Of a DNA stretch of 64,000 nucleotides, positions 48,788 through 57,535 are shown piece by piece. The position numbers and the translations under genes were made by a program. Source of the stretch: an uncultured Bacteroidales bacterium (GTDB lineage: Bacteria > Bacteroidota > Bacteroidia > Bacteroidales > P3); assembly GCA_900318175.1 (NCBI GenBank), contig ONJQ01000001.1, positions 159,872 through 223,871 on the forward strand. The letters run 5' to 3'. Position 1 is the stretch's first letter; every line of letters starts with the position of its first letter. The notes under the pieces are model-generated. The model worked only from the letters and a program-made list of their open reading frames with translations, was not told the DNA's origin and ran no database searches.

Positions 48788-48949
48788 TTAGTCGAAGTCG
48801 CTACCGCCGTGTACTTCGCCGCTGCTGACCAAGTTTTCGTTGCTGCCCGTGGTGAGCAACTCACCACTGGCCTGGAAGCCACGTTCCACGCGGGCTGCAA
48901 GCACTTCAACTATGGGAGCGTCATACTCCCGTTTCTTGTTGTCTGCCAT
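48788..48949 (-). CDS. Small Bacteroidales-type peptide (53 aa)
   Basis: ATG at 48949 (complement): MADNKKREYDAPIVEVLAAR, then VERGFQASGELLTTGSN and a C-terminal GEVHGGSDFD. This matches a family of roughly 50-residue Bacteroidales proteins with a basic YxxPxVEVxxxxVExG start and a Gly/Ser/Asp-rich end, frequently encoded next to fimbrillin-like lipoproteins, as here. Function unknown. A -7 box on the same strand lies at 49294-49301, so a leader of about 340 nt is possible. Confidence 0.75.
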   Translation of the reverse strand: MADNKKREYDAPIVEVLAARVERGFQASGELLTTGSNENLVSSGEVHGGSDFD

Positions 48950-49090
48950 TTTGTTTAATTGTTTTGGATTTGTTTGTGCCTACTCTATTAAAACAGTTTT
49001 CGGCTTCCCTGCCCGAGCTGGAAAGCCGTCATTCCCAATAATAAGGAGTATAAAAAAGGCGTGAGTCTTTTCGATTAAACTACCTATTTT

Positions 49091-49209
49091 CGAATTGGGT
49101 GTCTGGTAAAAACCCTTAGCCAAATAAGTAATACGAAAATCCACTCCACTTGGACGTGAACCTTACGCTTTCTTATTCTCGGCTTTTGCAGTGTACCAGA
49201 CTTCAATTC
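49091..49209. repeat. Inverted-repeat element, MITE or structured RNA
   Basis: CGAATTGGGTGTCTGGTA at the left and TACCAGACTTCAATTCG at the right are inverted copies (two mismatches and one extra base). Inside, AGCC/GGCT and AATAAG/CTTATT also pair, so a rod-like RNA could form on either strand. It lies in the predicted leader of the 53-aa peptide gene. A short inverted-repeat transposable element is the alternative; no target duplication is obvious. Confidence 0.45.
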
Positions 49210-49293
49210 GAGAGAACAATAGCGTCAAGCTCAGTTATTTATGTCTTATAATTCTATTCTATTACATACTATTTCTGTTTTGATTCCACGTTG

Positions 49294-49301
49294 CAAAGAT
49301 A
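49294..49301 (-). promoter_or_regulatory. Minus-strand -7 element
   Basis: TATCTTTG on the minus strand, followed by the inverted-repeat element and the 53-aa peptide gene. Confidence 0.6.
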
Positions 49302-49448
49302 CACATTTTTCTTGACACTGCATCTTTTCTTTTCTTCAAACTGCCTTTTATTGTAAAAGAGTGTCCCGTGACAACCCTTTACTTCCCATCCCTTTTCACA
49401 TTTTTCAATAACTTCAACATAAAATATATATATATCAAAAAAAGTTCG

Positions 49449-49456
49449 TATCTTTG
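49449..49456 (+). promoter_or_regulatory. tig promoter -7 element
   Basis: TATCTTTG, 55 bp before the ATG at 49511. Confidence 0.65.
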
Positions 49457-49510
49457 CATTTCATTTGAAAATAACAATATATCAATATATCAACAAATTA
49501 GACAAAAAAG

Positions 49511-50872
49511 ATGAATATCACCAGAGAAAACTTAGGGGAATTGGACCTCAGTATCAAGGTTGACATTGCAGAAAATGACTATGCCGAGAAGGTTGCAAAA
49601 CAGTTAAAAGAATACCAACACAAAGCCACCGTTCCGGGCTTCCGCAAGGGTATGGCCCCCATGGCCCTCATTCAGCGCATCTATAAATCCGCTGTTGTTG
49701 CCGACACCGTTCAAGACCTCCTGGGTGAGTCTCTCTACAAATACATCGACGACGAGAAACTCGACATCATCGGTTCCCCGCTCTCCAACGAGGAGAAAAC
49801 CGGCACCCCCGACTTTGCCAACGGCAAGGACTTCACCTTTTATTTCGATGCCGCCCTCTTCCCCGACATCAATATTGAGTGGGACAAAATCGACGCCAAA
49901 CTCTATTCCATCAAGGTCACTGCCAAGGATGTCGACTCCCAGATTGAATCCATTGCCGAGCGTTACGGCAAATTCGAATCGCCCGAAACCATCGTCGAAG
50001 GTGCTCAGATCTACGGCAAAGCCGTCGAACTGACCAAAGAGGGTACCGACAAAGAAGGCGGTGTTTCCACCTTCTGCTCCTTCAAACTCTCCGACATCAA
50101 AGATCCCGAAGTCGCCGCTCTCTTCATCGGCAAGAAAGCCAAAGAGTCCGTCGTCATCAATGCGGCCAAGGCCTTCACCCCCTCCGTTATCGAGAAGACC
50201 CTCCGTCTCGAAGCCGCCGACGCCAAGAAATTCAAGAGCGACCTCCGCATCGAAATCAGCGGTTGCTCCCTCATCACCCCTGCCGAACTCAACGAAGAGC
50301 TTTTCGAGAAGGTCTTCCCCGGCCAAAACATCAAAGAGCTTGACAAATTCCGCAAAGCCGTTTCCTCCCAGATAGAGAAAGCCAACGACGAGCAGTGCCA
50401 AATCCTCTTTGTCAACCAAGTGCGCAAACAACTTCTTGACAACTTCAACGCCACCATGCCCGAGGCCTTCCTCAAGCGTTGGATCCTCTCCCGCAACAGC
50501 GACAAGAACGTCACCGCCGAGACCATTGAAAAAGAGTGGGCCGACACCTACCTCCCCTCTCTCAAATGGGAACTTCTCGACAACTCTCTCAACAAAATCC
50601 AGTCCATCGAGCCCACTCAGAACGAAATCGTTGACTACGTCAAGGACATCCTCCGCAACTCCAGCACCAAGCAGGAGGACGAGGACGACGCCAAATACGA
50701 GGAGCGTCTGGAACAGACCGCCCGTTCCATTGCTCAGGACCACAACAACGTCCGCCAGATTGTCGACAAACTTACCGTCGACAAGACCTACGTGCTTTTC
50801 AAGGAAAAGGTCAACCCCGATGTAGAGAAAGTCTCCTCCAAAGACTTTAACGATATTGCCCGCCAGCAATAA
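49511..50872 (+). CDS. tig: Trigger factor
   Basis: 453 aa. Ribosome-associated chaperone for nascent chains. The N-terminal domain has the ribosome-binding signature GFRKGMAP at residues 43-50. The middle corresponds to the FKBP-like region, although the PPIase active site is poorly conserved, as in other Bacteroidetes homologues. The helical C-terminal cradle follows. Length is family-typical. Promoter at 49449, strong terminator behind it: monocistronic. Confidence 0.92.
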   Translation: MNITRENLGELDLSIKVDIAENDYAEKVAKQLKEYQHKATVPGFRKGMAPMALIQRIYKSAVVADTVQDLLGESLYKYIDDEKLDIIGSPLSNEEKTGTPDFANGKDFTFYFDAALFPDINIEWDKIDAKLYSIKVTAKDVDSQIESIAERYGKFESPETIVEGAQIYGKAVELTKEGTDKEGGVSTFCSFKLSDIKDPEVAALFIGKKAKESVVINAAKAFTPSVIEKTLRLEAADAKKFKSDLRIEISGCSLITPAELNEELFEKVFPGQNIKELDKFRKAVSSQIEKANDEQCQILFVNQVRKQLLDNFNATMPEAFLKRWILSRNSDKNVTAETIEKEWADTYLPSLKWELLDNSLNKIQSIEPTQNEIVDYVKDILRNSSTKQEDEDDAKYEERLEQTARSIAQDHNNVRQIVDKLTVDKTYVLFKEKVNPDVEKVSSKDFNDIARQQ

Positions 50873-50901
50873 TTCCCCTTTCGGAACACACATTATATAT
50901 T

Positions 50902-50940
50902 AAAGGTTCCCGCCCACGCGTGCGGGGACCTTTCTTTTTT
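50902..50940 (+). terminator. Intrinsic terminator of tig
   Basis: AAAGGTTCCCGC pairs with GCGGGGACCTTT around CCACGCGT, followed by a T-run. Confidence 0.9.
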
Positions 50941-51223
50941 TCCCTCTCCCACAGGCCTCCTCCCACTCCGGCCCCTGCTGGCCGCCCTCCGGTCTGTTTC
51001 CGTCCCACTACTGCCCCTTTTCAAGCCCTTTCCACCGCTCTCTCCCTCTAATTTCCGCAAACCTCATTCTATCAGCCACTCCCATTGCCGTTTCCTCACC
51101 CCTAAAAGGCAATAATCCACTATCTCTCAGAAATTATTTCACATTTTTATCCTCATTTCAACCTTTTATCAAAAATATTAGTCATTTTTATTCACTTTTT
51201 TTATCTATATGCAAAAAAATGTG
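50941..51223. other. Spacer, no gene seen
   Basis: C-rich then A/T-rich DNA without a plausible gene or repeat; the promoter of the HU-like gene lies at its end. Confidence 0.4.
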
Positions 51224-51231
51224 TATCTTTG
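51224..51231 (+). promoter_or_regulatory. HU-like gene promoter -7 element
   Basis: TATCTTTG, 237 bp before the ATG. It implies a leader of about 230 nt for the HU-like gene, long enough for post-transcriptional control. Confidence 0.65.
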
Positions 51232-51467
51232 CATTGAGAATCACAAAGATGAAACACAATGTAAAATTCGAATAAAAGGAACATATAGGCAAATAAATGG
51301 TTAGATAACAGCAGACAAAAAGAAGAATACAAGCCGTTGGACAAAAAATGTTGATTCCTTCCACATCACGCTAAAGTATGCTCACTCACCGGCAGTTCTT
51401 CGCCAAAGTCAAACGAACAACTTTCAACATTGAAACAACCTTTTAAATACTCAACACACCTAACTCA

Positions 51468-51740
51468 ATGACTAAAGCCGAAATCGTCAAAACAATCCAC
51501 GCCCGCACACGGGTCAACTCTCACAATTGCGCCATCATCGTTGACGAGTTCCTCGCAACTATTAAAGCCAATATGGTAGAAGGCCATAACATTTACCTCC
51601 GTGGATTCGGCACCTTTGCCATCCGCCGCCACAACGAGAAAAGGGCATACAACATCAACAATGCCACCCACACAACCATACCGCCTCACTGCACACCCTA
51701 TTTCAAAGCGGGCAAGGAGTTGTCCTCCAAAGTCAAATAG
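51468..51740 (+). CDS. HU-family DNA-binding protein
   Basis: 90 aa. Matches HU/IHF: N-terminal helices (MTKAEIVKTIHARTRVN), then GFGTFAIRRH and a beta-arm region, ending IPPHCTPYFKAGKEL. It bends or packages chromosomal DNA as a dimer. The arm carries RAYNINNATHTTIPP, close to the canonical RNPRTG..IxIPA pattern but without the exact proline motif. Monocistronic with a strong terminator behind it. Confidence 0.88.
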   Translation: MTKAEIVKTIHARTRVNSHNCAIIVDEFLATIKANMVEGHNIYLRGFGTFAIRRHNEKRAYNINNATHTTIPPHCTPYFKAGKELSSKVK

Positions 51741-51792
51741 CCTCTCTTTCGCGCTTCAGGACTTTTTTTCTTTGCGCACGCAATAAATGTTT

Positions 51793-51838
51793 CTTATCCT
51801 CGTTTTTAACTCATAAAAAGAGGATAAGAACTTTTTTC
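51793..51838 (+). terminator. Intrinsic terminator of the HU-like gene
   Basis: CTTATCCTC and GAGGATAAG (perfect), extended by TTTTT/AAAAA inside the loop, then a T-run. Confidence 0.9.
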
Positions 51839-51879
51839 GGCACTCGCTTATGTCTCTGCCGAAACAACAATTGCACTCC

Positions 51880-52509
51880 ATGAAGCGCTCACAACGTATC
51901 ATCCTGCTGGCCTTGCTCTTGGCCTCTCTTCTTCCGGCAACCTCCTTTGCCGAAACCTCTTCACTATTCCCTCATCGGAAACAGAAACCCGCTTTCTACC
52001 TGAAACTCTACTATTACACCCCCTCCTACAATTATATCGGCTCCCTGCGTTCAGACTTCAGTGAAGGGGCTTTCCGTTTTTTCAGCCATACCACCATCGG
52101 GGCTGGCTACCGCATCCCCATCTGGCGGTCGCTCTACATCCAACCCGAAATCCATTACGGCATCGCCACCAACTGGGACGAAGCCGCCCAGAAGACCACC
52201 TTCTTCGGCCGCGTCATTCATGCTTTCAACATCCGCGACTACAACTACTTCGATATCCCCCTCTACATCGGTCTCCGCTGGCAACCCATCACCCTCTTTG
52301 CCGCCCGTGCCTACGCCGGCCCCCTTGTGCAGTTCTCATTGTCCAACAAGCAGTTCGGCCTGGTCGGCCAGTACAGCCTTACCTGTGGCGCTGGGTTAGA
52401 CCTTTTCAACTTCATCTCTTTTGATATAGGCTATCGCGTCGGCATGCAGGAACTCACCTTCCTCGAAGAGACCTCCATCTACTTCCTTTCGGCAAGCTTC
52501 AAACTCTAA
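51880..52509 (+). CDS. Exported outer-membrane beta-barrel-like protein
   Basis: 209 aa from ATG 51880, where a signal peptide begins (KRSQRIILLALLLASLLPATSFA, processed after SFA). The ATG at 51850 would bury it. The mature part consists of alternating aromatic beta strands (FYLKLYYYTPSYNYIG; FDIGYRVGMQELTF) and ends SASFKL, consistent with a small outer-membrane barrel (OmpX/PorT type). Function unknown. Confidence 0.75.
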   Translation: MKRSQRIILLALLLASLLPATSFAETSSLFPHRKQKPAFYLKLYYYTPSYNYIGSLRSDFSEGAFRFFSHTTIGAGYRIPIWRSLYIQPEIHYGIATNWDEAAQKTTFFGRVIHAFNIRDYNYFDIPLYIGLRWQPITLFAARAYAGPLVQFSLSNKQFGLVGQYSLTCGAGLDLFNFISFDIGYRVGMQELTFLEETSIYFLSASFKL

Positions 52510-52563
52510 CTCTTTCACCTCCCATACATCCCCCTTTCATCCCAACCCCAAAACTACACCCTC

Positions 52564-54585
52564 ATGCAAACAAAACTGTTTTTTCAGCGCCTCCTGTGGC
52601 GTTTTGACCGCTCCCTCCTCTCCTCCCGGGCCTGGACGCTCCTCCTTTGGCCGTTAGGGTTGGGTCTTCTCCTGTTGCTCCTTTTCTGGCTCATCGGGCT
52701 TCTCTGGCCCGCCTCGCCCTTGGTCTTTGCCACTGCTGGCGGCCAACCCCGCTGGGTGGAGACCGTGGCGCTCTTCTTCTCTGGTGCCAACTTCCCGCTG
52801 CGTTCTTCCCTGCCCCTCCTCTTCCAGTTCCTCATCGTCCTTGTCGGCTCCGTGCTGGTCGCGGCCTTCTTCATCGCCTCCGTCACGCTCATCCTTATCA
52901 ACCGCCGCGCCCACTATCGCGACGGCCTTTCCCGCTACCACTTCTCCGACCACGTCCTCATCCTGGGCAGTGGCCGCACACTCCCGCAGCTCATCAACAG
53001 CCTTGCCACCAAACCCGAGTTGCAAGGCCGCCCCTGGGTCATCCTCACGTCGGCCGACGCAGCCTCTCTCCGCGACCATCTGCGCTCCTCCTACCCCCAA
53101 GCCTACAATGCAGTGCCTTTCGTCATCTACCACGGCGACAGCACCGACCCCGCAACCCTCCGTTCCTGCCAGGTAGAGCTGGCCTCCACCGTCATCATCA
53201 TTGGCGAAGACAACGACCCCGAAAACGACCAGCACAACGTTGCCAGCTGGAACGCCGTCCGCGCGCAGCGCAGCAATGCCACCCAACTGGCCCAGTGCTA
53301 CCTTTACATTGACCGTCTCATCACCGGCCAGACGCTCCGTGCCCTGCCGCAGGAGTCCCACACCAGCCTCGAAACCACCGTCATCAACCGTTTCGAAGCC
53401 ATCGCCCGCCGAGCCCTCGTCAGCCCCGACCCCGACGGTGCTCACCACACCTTGGACCGCTTCCTCCTCATGCCGGACAGCACCCGCTTTGTCCACCTTG
53501 TCGTTGTCGGCATGTCGCCCATGGGGCACGCCTTTGCCGCCACAGCGGCGCGCCTGTGCCACTATCCCAACTTCGCCCCCGGCACCTCCCGCCCCTTGCG
53601 CACCCGCATCACTTTCATCGACCCCCTTGCCGACCAGCAGATAGACCTCTTCAAAGCACGATACAACGGCCTCTTCCAGCTCTCCCACATCACCCTCCGC
53701 ACCGATGCCAACGGCTGGCAATCCTCGCGGCCCGACCCGGCCTATGGCGACTTCCTCGACATCGAATGGGAATTTCTCAAGGGCAACGCCAGTAGCGACT
53801 GGGTGCGCCAGCAACTGCGCTCCTATGCCCTCGACGAGCAGCAGGTGGTCACCGTGGCTTTCTGTTCCGACGATGCTTCTGAAAACCTCTCCGACGCCCT
53901 CAGTCTGCCGCCGCTCTACTACCCCATCAACGACCCCGACGACCCTTCCGCCATCACCCCGCTCATCTTTGTCTACCAGCCCGCCAACGCCGTCCTTGCA
54001 CAAGCCGCACAGACCGAAGTGCCTCGCTACCACAACCTCATACCCTTCGGCATGGCGGACAGTACCACAGATCCCTTCGAGGCTCCCCTCTTCCTTGACG
54101 CCAAGCGCATCAACTATATCCACCACAAAATAGACAGCGGCAAGCCCCTCACCACCATTCCCTCCGAACCCCAGTCGCTCAACAACCTCTGGTGCCAGCT
54201 TTCCATTGCCGAGAAACACCGCGCCCTCCATGCCGCCACGCTCCTCGACAGCCTCACGCGCTGCACACAGGGGCTCTCCGACAATCTCGAAGCCACTGCG
54301 GACAATTCCACCCTCACCGACACCCTTGCCCGCATCGAGCACCGCCGCTGGAACATGGAGATGCTTTTGGACGACTTCTCGCCGCTGCCCGCCGCACAGC
54401 GTGCCCTCCTCAACCAAGCCCTGGCCGACAACGATGCCCAGACGCGCCAGGAGGCTGCCATCCTCAACAATCGCCACACCAACCTTCGCCACACGCTCAA
54501 GGATATAGCACCTTTCGACGACCTCCCTGCCGACCGCATTCAACACTACCGCTCCATTGTGGAGTCCTACCGCCGCGCTTTCTGA
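52564..54585 (+). CDS. Two-TM, double-Rossmann protein with RyR domain
   Basis: 673 aa. Two membrane helices (25-48 and about 86-112) are followed by a Rossmann/TrkA-N-like domain (HVLILGSGRTLPQ from 130) and a second one (HLVVVGMSPMGHAFA from 311). The C-terminus has LARIEHRRWNMEMLLD (about 588-603), the RyR-domain signature EHxRW. Layout resembles CASTOR/POLLUX-type cation channels with RCK-like domains, but no selectivity-filter sequence is seen in the loop. It may bind a nucleotide and gate a channel or a membrane effector. Inner membrane. Confidence 0.75.
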   Translation: MQTKLFFQRLLWRFDRSLLSSRAWTLLLWPLGLGLLLLLLFWLIGLLWPASPLVFATAGGQPRWVETVALFFSGANFPLRSSLPLLFQFLIVLVGSVLVAAFFIASVTLILINRRAHYRDGLSRYHFSDHVLILGSGRTLPQLINSLATKPELQGRPWVILTSADAASLRDHLRSSYPQAYNAVPFVIYHGDSTDPATLRSCQVELASTVIIIGEDNDPENDQHNVASWNAVRAQRSNATQLAQCYLYIDRLITGQTLRALPQESHTSLETTVINRFEAIARRALVSPDPDGAHHTLDRFLLMPDSTRFVHLVVVGMSPMGHAFAATAARLCHYPNFAPGTSRPLRTRITFIDPLADQQIDLFKARYNGLFQLSHITLRTDANGWQSSRPDPAYGDFLDIEWEFLKGNASSDWVRQQLRSYALDEQQVVTVAFCSDDASENLSDALSLPPLYYPINDPDDPSAITPLIFVYQPANAVLAQAAQTEVPRYHNLIPFGMADSTTDPFEAPLFLDAKRINYIHHKIDSGKPLTTIPSEPQSLNNLWCQLSIAEKHRALHAATLLDSLTRCTQGLSDNLEATADNSTLTDTLARIEHRRWNMEMLLDDFSPLPAAQRALLNQALADNDAQTRQEAAILNNRHTNLRHTLKDIAPFDDLPADRIQHYRSIVESYRRAF

Positions 54586-54603
54586 CCCAACGCTCTCCAT
54601 AGG

Positions 54604-54828
54604 CTATGGTTCCCCAATCTCCTCGGTTATAGCGCGCAGTTGCGCTATGGTGATGATGCGCTGCCCTGAGTGATAGCCCAACGCCTGCAATCGTTCCTGC
54701 AGCACCTTGTTCGACTCAATCTCAAGTTTCAGCCAGTTCAGTGCCGCCCTTGTCGAAACGGGACGTTTGATGTAGAGCATGGCCAGCTCGCTCTTGCCAT
54801 AAGGCTTGTATTCAAAATGTTCATTCAT
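54604..54828 (-). CDS. DUF4248 family protein
   Basis: 74 aa. FEYKPYGKSELAMLYIKRPVS, LxWLKLEIE and TIAQLRAITEEIGEP match DUF4248, a small Bacteroidales family often encoded near other mobile-element-like genes. Function unknown. It overlaps the upstream gene by 8 bases; 18 bases from the RyR gene end, convergent. Confidence 0.85.
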   Translation of the reverse strand: MNEHFEYKPYGKSELAMLYIKRPVSTRAALNWLKLEIESNKVLQERLQALGYHSGQRIITIAQLRAITEEIGEP

Positions 54829-55189
54829 TGCTTGGTTCCTCCTTTCCGTTAAAGATTATCAGCAGCCCCTTGCCGCTGCCCCAACGGCGCACAATGCGCT
54901 CGGCCTGCGGGGCAATGCAGCGCACCGCCTCCAGCCAATCTTCCATGCCGTAACGCTCGCGGTAGGGCATCCGCTCCATGGCTTCAAGCACCAGGCTGTC
55001 GTCAACCGTGTGGCGGTAGCACACCTCCTCGTGCCTGATGCCGTAGACCCACTCCGGTTTGTAGCCATATTCCCTTACCAGCCGCCGCGCACAGTCATCG
55101 TCCATCTCGGCAAACACCAACCTGAAGTGCATGCCGCGGTCGTCCCTCAGTAACAGGCTCGTCTGCCTGCGTTTAATGATTACTTCCAT
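54821..55189 (-). CDS. Hypothetical protein in DUF4248 operon
   Basis: 122 aa, alpha/beta. Starts MEVIIKRRQTSLLLRDDRGM; acidic middle (AEMDDDCARRLVREYG) and basic C-terminal half. No known domain is recognised. Co-transcribed with the DUF4248 gene (overlap 8 bases). Confidence 0.7.
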   Translation of the reverse strand: MEVIIKRRQTSLLLRDDRGMHFRLVFAEMDDDCARRLVREYGYKPEWVYGIRHEEVCYRHTVDDSLVLEAMERMPYRERYGMEDWLEAVRCIAPQAERIVRRWGSGKGLLIIFNGKEEPSNE

Positions 55190-55219
55190 CTCTTAGTATG
55201 TTTTATTGGTTACACATGG

Positions 55220-56077
55220 TTATTGATTCTGATTAGGGGTGATGAATGGGGGCTCCTGGGCTCCGCCATACGAGCGGCACGCCGCCTCGAAAGCCTCCGC
55301 CGAACAGTAGGCCGACACCAGCGGGTTGTCCACCACCATGCGCTGGGTGGAGCGCCGTGTGCGGTTGCCGACGGTGCGGATGTGCACCCACGCCACCCCT
55401 CCGGCTTCCATCCCTGCCGCTGCCAGCACCCCTCCCCGCGAAACGAAGCCCTGCCGCGACGCCGCCCCCTGCCACAGCAGCCCCTCGTCGGAGCCATCAA
55501 GCAGCACCCGCACACACTCCACAGCCACCACAGGCACACGCCTCGCAGCATCCTCGCGCTGCCAGCCCACGTAGCACAGCAACTCGTCGCCAAAGCCGAA
55601 AGCGGCGTTGTTGCGCACCACCGCCGTGGCCAGGTCGCCCAACGTTGTGCCTTCGCCGATGGTCAGTGAGCCTAATGCAATGTCTGTGGCTGGAGCAGTG
55701 CCGTCGTTGGTCACCCCGATTTCAGGCAGGGTGCCACAACTCACCACCACAGAGGTCAACACTGTGGCACCGTTGTCGGCAAGCTGCTGCGTCAGGTAGA
55801 CGGGCTCGGTCTGCATGGCGTGCGAGAGGAAGAGGTTGTAGTCCGACACCCCGGGCCTCCGGCCTTCGAAGACCGGCTGCTCGTCGGGCGGGAACGCTCG
55901 CCAGAGGTTTATGCAGTTCTTCCATCGCATCCGGGTCTCCATCCGGCTCAGAGTGGGTTTCGGCGTCCTGCTGCTGTTGTGACGGGCTCGGACCACCATG
56001 TTCCCGTTCCGCACATAAAAGGTCATGTCGCCAACACGGCGATGCATTGTGCTTTTTGTAACTTTCATCGTTGCCAT
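55220..56077 (-). CDS. DUF6266-like protein
   Basis: 285 aa from ATG 56077 (MATMKVTKSTMHRRVGDMTFY), preferred over an upstream ATG because it is the family-like start. RRVGDMTFYVRNGNMVVRAR is typical of a Bacteroidales family (DUF6266 type) found near DUF4248 genes. A beta-rich C-terminal part follows. Function unknown. -7 box at 56108-56115. Confidence 0.6.
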   Translation of the reverse strand: MATMKVTKSTMHRRVGDMTFYVRNGNMVVRARHNSSRTPKPTLSRMETRMRWKNCINLWRAFPPDEQPVFEGRRPGVSDYNLFLSHAMQTEPVYLTQQLADNGATVLTSVVVSCGTLPEIGVTNDGTAPATDIALGSLTIGEGTTLGDLATAVVRNNAAFGFGDELLCYVGWQREDAARRVPVVAVECVRVLLDGSDEGLLWQGAASRQGFVSRGGVLAAAGMEAGGVAWVHIRTVGNRTRRSTQRMVVDNPLVSAYCSAEAFEAACRSYGGAQEPPFITPNQNQ

Positions 56078-56107
56078 AATATCATCTGTTTTAATTGTTT
56101 TCTGCTG

Positions 56108-56115
56108 CAAAAGTA
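56108..56115 (-). promoter_or_regulatory. Promoter of DUF6266/DUF4248 operon
   Basis: Minus strand TACTTTTG (TAnnTTTG), 30 bp upstream of the ATG at 56077. Confidence 0.65.
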
Positions 56116-56428
56116 CACACATTCACTCACCAGCGGGCAGCAAGTCACCGCTCGGCTCGCGACCCTTCCCACACAGTCGCACCCCGTCACCACGCTACCC
56201 CACACTTCGCCGTTTGTCCACTCCTTACAGGTCAGTTGGAACTCATTTGCAGAACCATTTATCCAATGAAAGAGGAAGAAATGAGGAACAAATGTTAGAG
56301 AACTGACCCATAAGGAGCGAACCAGGGGCGAGGGAAGGCACAGACTGCGGCAGGGAGACTGCAGGGAGGCTGTTGCGGGGATGTGTGGTGACTGTTGCAT
56401 GGGTGGTAGTGCTTTGTGTTTCGAGTTG

Positions 56429-56436
56429 CAAAAATA
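56429..56436 (-). promoter_or_regulatory. Minus-strand -7 element without clear gene
   Basis: TATTTTTG on the minus strand. It could make a longer leader for the same operon or a small RNA. Confidence 0.4.
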
Positions 56437-56470
56437 GCATGACTTTCCGACAGGCAAAAATGAAAGAAAA

Positions 56471-56522
56471 CGACCTCAACAAGCGACCGTTGGCTAAAGA
56501 GAGGTCAACCAAGTTGAGGTCG
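56471..56522. promoter_or_regulatory. 10-bp inverted repeat between divergent promoters
   Basis: CGACCTCAAC (56471-56480) and GTTGAGGTCG (56513-56522) are perfect inverted copies, 32 bp apart, between the minus -7 box at 56429 and the plus -7 box at 56585. Possible regulator site. Confidence 0.45.
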
Positions 56523-56584
56523 ACAACGAGTCGAATTTAACTATTTTTATATTATCGAAAAAGTAATATATGGGAATAATTCTA

Positions 56585-56592
56585 TATTTTTG
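56585..56592 (+). promoter_or_regulatory. Promoter -7 element
   Basis: TATTTTTG, 59 bp before the ATG at 56651. Confidence 0.55.
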
Positions 56593-56650
56593 TAAATTGG
56601 AAAACATATTACTTCCACAGTTTAATACACCTGTAAAATATTTGCTTACA

Positions 56651-57535
56651 ATGGACTCTGAACAGAAGCCAAGTAACAATCCGTATGCCGATTTCAGAGG
56701 TTTACTGGAACCGGAGCAGGTGGTTTTCCATGGTAAGAATATGCGGAAAATGAGGAGTGTGGAAGAATTCTCGGATTATTGCATGGAGCAGGACCTGGAC
56801 GTGACCGTCCAGGAGCCGCTCATCAGGCATTTCAGGAAAAAAGTGTGCAGTATCGACTTTGGAGAGCAGCTGGACCAGCTGCTGGAACGAATCAGCGCCC
56901 ACAACCACAAGGAGGACTACACCAAGACAACTGCAAATGAACCGGAAAGCGAGGTAGCGAGACAGTCGGCTCAGCACCCTGCGGAAACAGCGGTGAACAC
57001 GACCTTGAAGGAGCCAATTATGACCTTCCGGCTGACCGAAAAGGGCAAGTTAAACGGCTTTAATAAGTGGGAAGCGATGTTGAAGGGCATGGAAAGGCTG
57101 AACCACCTGCCCGCAGCGGCGCATGGTGGCTACATGAACCTGCTGGGCGTCAGCATAGAGTTTAAGGATTATGAACCGCTATACGAGAAGATTCCTTTTT
57201 ATTCATCCACTAACACACTGGTGTTCTGGATGGCGATGATGATGGGCAAGTTTAAGTATGAATGGAAGGAGGTGCGGGGTCCCGGCCATGTGGTGACGCA
57301 CACCTACAGCTGTCAGCCCCTCATCACGGCGCCCAAGGAGCAGTACTGCCTTGTGCTGCAAAACAGCATATTGCTATACAAGCACGGCTTCCCCCACCCT
57401 ATTGAAGACAGGCGGTCACTCATCACAGCCAAGAAGAAGGAGCTGAAGGCCGACACGGCAAAGCCCATCCTGGAACTGCTGAAACCATTAGGATGCGAGG
57501 ATGTGCAGGTCGATGACGGAGGGAGCAAGGCTTAG
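56651..57535 (+). CDS. Hypothetical protein
   Basis: 294 aa from ATG 56651 (MDSEQKPSNNPYADF); an earlier ATG falls in the promoter. Two parts: residues 1-115 helical (MRKMRSVEEFSDYCMEQDLDV), then a second region with FWMAMMMGKFKYEWKEV and CQPLITAPKEQYCLVLQNS. No known domain is recognised. No signal peptide. The stop overlaps the stop of the convergent lipoprotein gene by 3 bases. Confidence 0.6.
   Translation: MDSEQKPSNNPYADFRGLLEPEQVVFHGKNMRKMRSVEEFSDYCMEQDLDVTVQEPLIRHFRKKVCSIDFGEQLDQLLERISAHNHKEDYTKTTANEPESEVARQSAQHPAETAVNTTLKEPIMTFRLTEKGKLNGFNKWEAMLKGMERLNHLPAAAHGGYMNLLGVSIEFKDYEPLYEKIPFYSSTNTLVFWMAMMMGKFKYEWKEVRGPGHVVTHTYSCQPLITAPKEQYCLVLQNSILLYKHGFPHPIEDRRSLITAKKKELKADTAKPILELLKPLGCEDVQVDDGGSKA

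Noticed and set aside
48210-48791. 193-codon plus-strand frame across the tandem repeat
   Set aside because: Consists of repeat translation (Pro/Arg-rich) and lacks conserved features.
49604-50893. 429-residue open frame on the minus strand
   Set aside because: Antisense of trigger factor; Gly/Val/Asp-rich shadow.
52654-54600. 648-residue open frame on the minus strand
   Set aside because: Antisense of the RyR-domain gene; Val/Gly/Glu-rich translation without domains, while the plus frame has clear motifs.
56065-56403. 112-codon minus frame after the -7 box at 56429
   Set aside because: Would run through the next promoter and overlap the DUF6266-like start; no conserved features.
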